From contig QHSU01000091.1 of the NCBI GenBank assembly GCA_003220535.1, positions 1 to 51,082 of the forward strand: a DNA stretch of 51,082 nt, written 5' to 3'. The position numbers and the translations under genes are program-made. The DNA comes from Candidatus Rokuibacteriota bacterium (GTDB lineage: Bacteria; Methylomirabilota; Methylomirabilia; Rokubacteriales; CSP1-6). Below the pieces are notes generated by a model. That model was given only the letters and a program-made list of their open reading frames with translations. It was not told the DNA's origin and ran no database searches. Of the stretch, positions 49,557 through 51,082 are shown in pieces (the stretch's first letter is position 1; each line of letters opens with the position of its first letter).

Positions 49557-49616
49557 GGACGCCTCCTCAGGTAGAGCTCGGTCGAGCGCGGCTAATTAAT
49601 GGATGAGTTTAGCACA

Positions 49617-49632
49617 CGGTTTCCGGAAACCG
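49617..49632. promoter_or_regulatory. Perfect 16-bp palindrome upstream of the inositol synthase gene (operator candidate)
   Basis: CGGTTTCCGGAAACCG reads the same on both strands. It lies 61 bp upstream of the inositol synthase start and 28 bp after the decarboxylase stop. The symmetry with no loop suits a dimeric regulator better than a terminator. TAAACT occurs just downstream on the minus strand and could be a -10 box. Confidence 0.5.
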
Positions 49633-49659
49633 CAGCATGCACCACTCGGGCGCCGCGCT

Positions 49660-50892
49660 TCAGCCGGCGGTGGCGATTCGCCTGAACCGGTCCCGGATCG
49701 TGTGCGGGGTGTGCGGGATCCGGGGCGCCGGCGTCTCCGTCGCCGTGACCTTGACCAGAATGAAGTGCGGGCCGCCGTCGACGCGGGCCGACCGCAGGGC
49801 GGCGGCGATCTCGTCGGGCGTCGTCGCGGCGATCGCCGTGCGATAGCCCGCGCTCCGGGCGAGGCGGTCGAGCCGCACCTCGCGCGATGGCGACCGCTGG
49901 CCGCCGGTCGAGCCGTAGATCTCGTTGTCGAAGACGAGGTGGATGAGGTTTCGCGGGCCCAGGCTGCCGACCATCGCCAGCGTGCCGAGGCTCATCAGGA
50001 GGTTGCCGTCGCCGTCGAAGACGGCGCACCGCTGCGCCGGCCGGGCCAGGGCGAGCCCCAGCCCGATCCCTGAAGCCAGTCCCATCGAGCCGATCATGTA
50101 GAAGTTCTGCGGCCGGTCGTCGATCGCGAACGACTCGCGGCAGATGTAGCCGTTCGCGTGAATCACTGGGGCGTCGCCGAGCTCCTTGATGGCCACGGCG
50201 AGCGCTTCACGGCGTGAGATCACCGGACGCAATTCCTTGTCCTCCGCGCTGGGCGTCGTCGCGACCGGGGCCGGGGGGGGGATCGCCGGACCACGCGGCG
50301 CGCGTTCGCTGCTCCGCGGCGGCCGGGCTCCATCCGGGCGCGCGGCGTCCGTTGCCGCTTCGCGGGAACGGGTCCGGTCGACCCCTCCTCCGGCCCCGGC
50401 TCCGGTCGCGACGATGCCGGACGGGACCAGGATCGCGACGGGCGTCTCCCGGGCGTCCAGCTCTCGGCGGGCCCAGGCGAGGAGCTCGTCGGCAGAGTCA
50501 TGGCGGAGGACGCGATATGGCACGCGGAGGAGGTCGAGGAGGTTCGGCGAGATCTCGCCCATCAGGATGTGCTCGGGAGCATCCTGGCCCGCAAAGCCGC
50601 GCCAGGTGACGATCAGCAGCGCCGGCAGCCCGTACATGAGCGACAGCGACGCGAGAGCGTTGAGGCTCGTCCCGAGCCCCGAGTTCTGCATGACCACGAC
50701 CGGGCGACGCCCACCGAGCCACGCGCCGGCGGCGAGCCCAACGGCGACGTCCTCACGCACCGACGGGATCCAGGGCGCCTGCGGGTGACGCTCGAGCGCG
50801 GTGATGAGATCCTCGACCAGCGAGCACGGCACGCCGGTGAAGAAGTCGAAGCCGTGGCGGTCGAGGAGCGCGGCGAGCTCGGCGCCGGACAC
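49660..50892 (-). CDS. Thiamine-diphosphate decarboxylase, phosphonopyruvate/sulfopyruvate decarboxylase-like, with inserted repeat
   Basis: About 410 residues from GTG 50892 (SGAELAALLDRHGFDFFTGV follows); a GTG at 50925 is possible but lies in insertion-sequence DNA. Two halves are seen: the N-terminal pyrimidine-binding half (VPCSLVEDLITALERHPQAP, EDVAVGLAAGAWLGGR, VMQNSGLGTSLNALASLSLM) and the C-terminal TPP half (GDGNLLMSLGTLAMVGSLGP, FDNEIYGSTGGQRSP). The Mg-TPP motif is GDGNL...N-E-I-Y-G. It decarboxylates phosphonopyruvate, sulfopyruvate or a related 2-oxoacid. Between the halves sits a Pro/Arg/Ala-rich segment of about 50 residues, encoded by a palindromic repeat, absent from the normal family. 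No phosphoenolpyruvate mutase gene is in the window. Confidence 0.82.
   Translation of the reverse strand: MSGAELAALLDRHGFDFFTGVPCSLVEDLITALERHPQAPWIPSVREDVAVGLAAGAWLGGRRPVVVMQNSGLGTSLNALASLSLMYGLPALLIVTWRGFAGQDAPEHILMGEISPNLLDLLRVPYRVLRHDSADELLAWARRELDARETPVAILVPSGIVATGAGAGGGVDRTRSREAATDAARPDGARPPRSSERAPRGPAIPPPAPVATTPSAEDKELRPVISRREALAVAIKELGDAPVIHANGYICRESFAIDDRPQNFYMIGSMGLASGIGLGLALARPAQRCAVFDGDGNLLMSLGTLAMVGSLGPRNLIHLVFDNEIYGSTGGQRSPSREVRLDRLARSAGYRTAIAATTPDEIAAALRSARVDGGPHFILVKVTATETPAPRIPHTPHTIRDRFRRIATAG
50257..50413. repeat. Palindromic repeat element, copy B (inside the decarboxylase gene)
   Basis: Inverted ends: CGTCGCGACCGGGGCC from 50257 and its complement ending at 50413 with mismatches and a few missing bases on the left arm. 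The middle matches copy A at 45469-45636 at about four of five positions, including an identical 18-base stretch GGGCTCCATCCGGGCGCG. It lies in the linker between the two halves of the decarboxylase, keeps the reading frame open, and encodes ARPDGARPPRSSERAPRG and flanking residues. Both copies read in the same direction. Confidence 0.8.
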
Positions 50893-51082
50893 TAGCAGGC
50901 TACGGAAAAAGCAGGTGAAAGGCACGCAGTTGAGAGCCGCAAGGCATCAAACGACCCCGGCGGGGCGATCGGATGCAGGTTCTTTGGCTGCGACCAGTCG
51001 CCGCCGGAGACCGGAGAGCAGTGGTGGCGCGTCATGCCGGACACTCCGCCAAGTTCCTGATGCGCACCAGGTTGTAGACCGC
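50893..51082 (-). mobile_element. Insertion sequence, right end (partial)
   Basis: Downstream of the transposase stop lies about 140 bp of non-coding DNA. It ends at 50893-50911 with TAGCAGGCTACGGAAAAA, which resembles the terminal repeat of IS elements that carry 'CAGCCTGCTA...TTTTTCC' ends. The opposite end is outside the window, so the inverted repeat cannot be confirmed. The decarboxylase start codon (50890-50892) adjoins this edge, so the insertion may have replaced its native promoter. Confidence 0.5.
51032..51082 (-). CDS. Transposase, C-terminal end only (runs off right edge)
   Basis: The last 16 codons before TGA at 51032 read AVYNLVRIRNLAECPA. This is a common ending of DDE transposases of several IS families ('A.YNLVR.RNL'). 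With the inverted-end-like sequence downstream it marks the 3' end of an insertion sequence whose remainder is beyond the window. Confidence 0.55.
   Translation of the reverse strand, partial: AVYNLVRIRNLAECPA

Noticed and set aside
1..51082. CRISPR arrays, tRNA and rRNA genes
   Set aside because: No regularly spaced repeats, tRNA cloverleaf with a TTC-A arm or rRNA stretches were noticed by eye; a tRNAscan or Rfam search would be decisive.

Overview
The window is GC-rich bacterial DNA (about two-thirds G+C by eye), densely coded, with many ATGA/GTGA start-stop overlaps and frequent GTG starts. Substrate-binding transporters, amidohydrolases, aromatic-catabolism proteins, form I CO dehydrogenase, a cbb3-type oxidase and Sox genes together suggest a free-living aerobic or microaerobic soil or subsurface bacterium. 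Candidatus Rokubacteria (Methylomirabilota) is my best guess; this is inference from gene content, since no rRNA or tRNA gene is visible.

Layout. 1-1.6 kb (minus): a YncE-like beta-propeller protein running off the left edge, a ChrB fragment and a secreted PepSY protein. 1.7-4.3 kb (plus): a GMC oxidoreductase fused to a 3-keto-disaccharide hydrolase domain. 4.3-9.9 kb (minus): a respiratory/sulfur operon with a remnant resembling a SoxA C-terminus, SoxYZ, CcoN, CcoO carrying two extra heme domains, CcoS, a CcoP-like membrane stub, two tiny membrane proteins and CtaG. 9.9-13.2 kb (plus): Fe3+/thiamine-type ABC importer genes with a NUDIX hydrolase between them. 13.3-16.7 kb (plus): cupin dioxygenase, amidohydrolase and a dihydroxyphthalate decarboxylase-like protein. 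16.7-25.1 kb: hydrolases, an alcohol dehydrogenase, a solute-binding protein, a lactonase, a UroD-type protein and several collapsed or frameshifted genes. 25.1-31.8 kb: a CUT1-type ABC importer in an operon with a flavin-dependent monooxygenase and a VOC protein, with a divergent flavin reductase. 31.9-38.4 kb (minus): metallo-hydrolase, coxM, coxS, coxL (form I signature), XdhC-YHS fusion and truncated hemoglobin. 38.6-45.5 kb: carboxymuconolactone decarboxylase-like protein, beta-hydroxyacid dehydrogenase, malate synthase, TfoX-like protein, MFS carrier and molybdopterin oxidoreductase. 45.5-51.1 kb: a palindromic repeat, RND lipid exporter, inositol-phosphate synthase, a phosphonopyruvate decarboxylase-like enzyme with a second copy of the repeat inside its reading frame, and the end of an insertion sequence.

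How it fits together. CO oxidation (CoxMSL) and possibly reduced sulfur (SoxYZ) could feed electrons to the high-affinity cbb3-type oxidase, while the ABC importers and oxygenases point to scavenging of organic, probably aromatic, substrates. The most interesting items are the XdhC-YHS fusion beside a Mo-Cu CO dehydrogenase that has no coxD or coxE in the window, the GMC-3-ketoglycoside hydrolase fusion, the palindromic element carried in frame within an enzyme gene, the rearranged cbb3 oxidase, and the cluster of genes reduced to their two ends.
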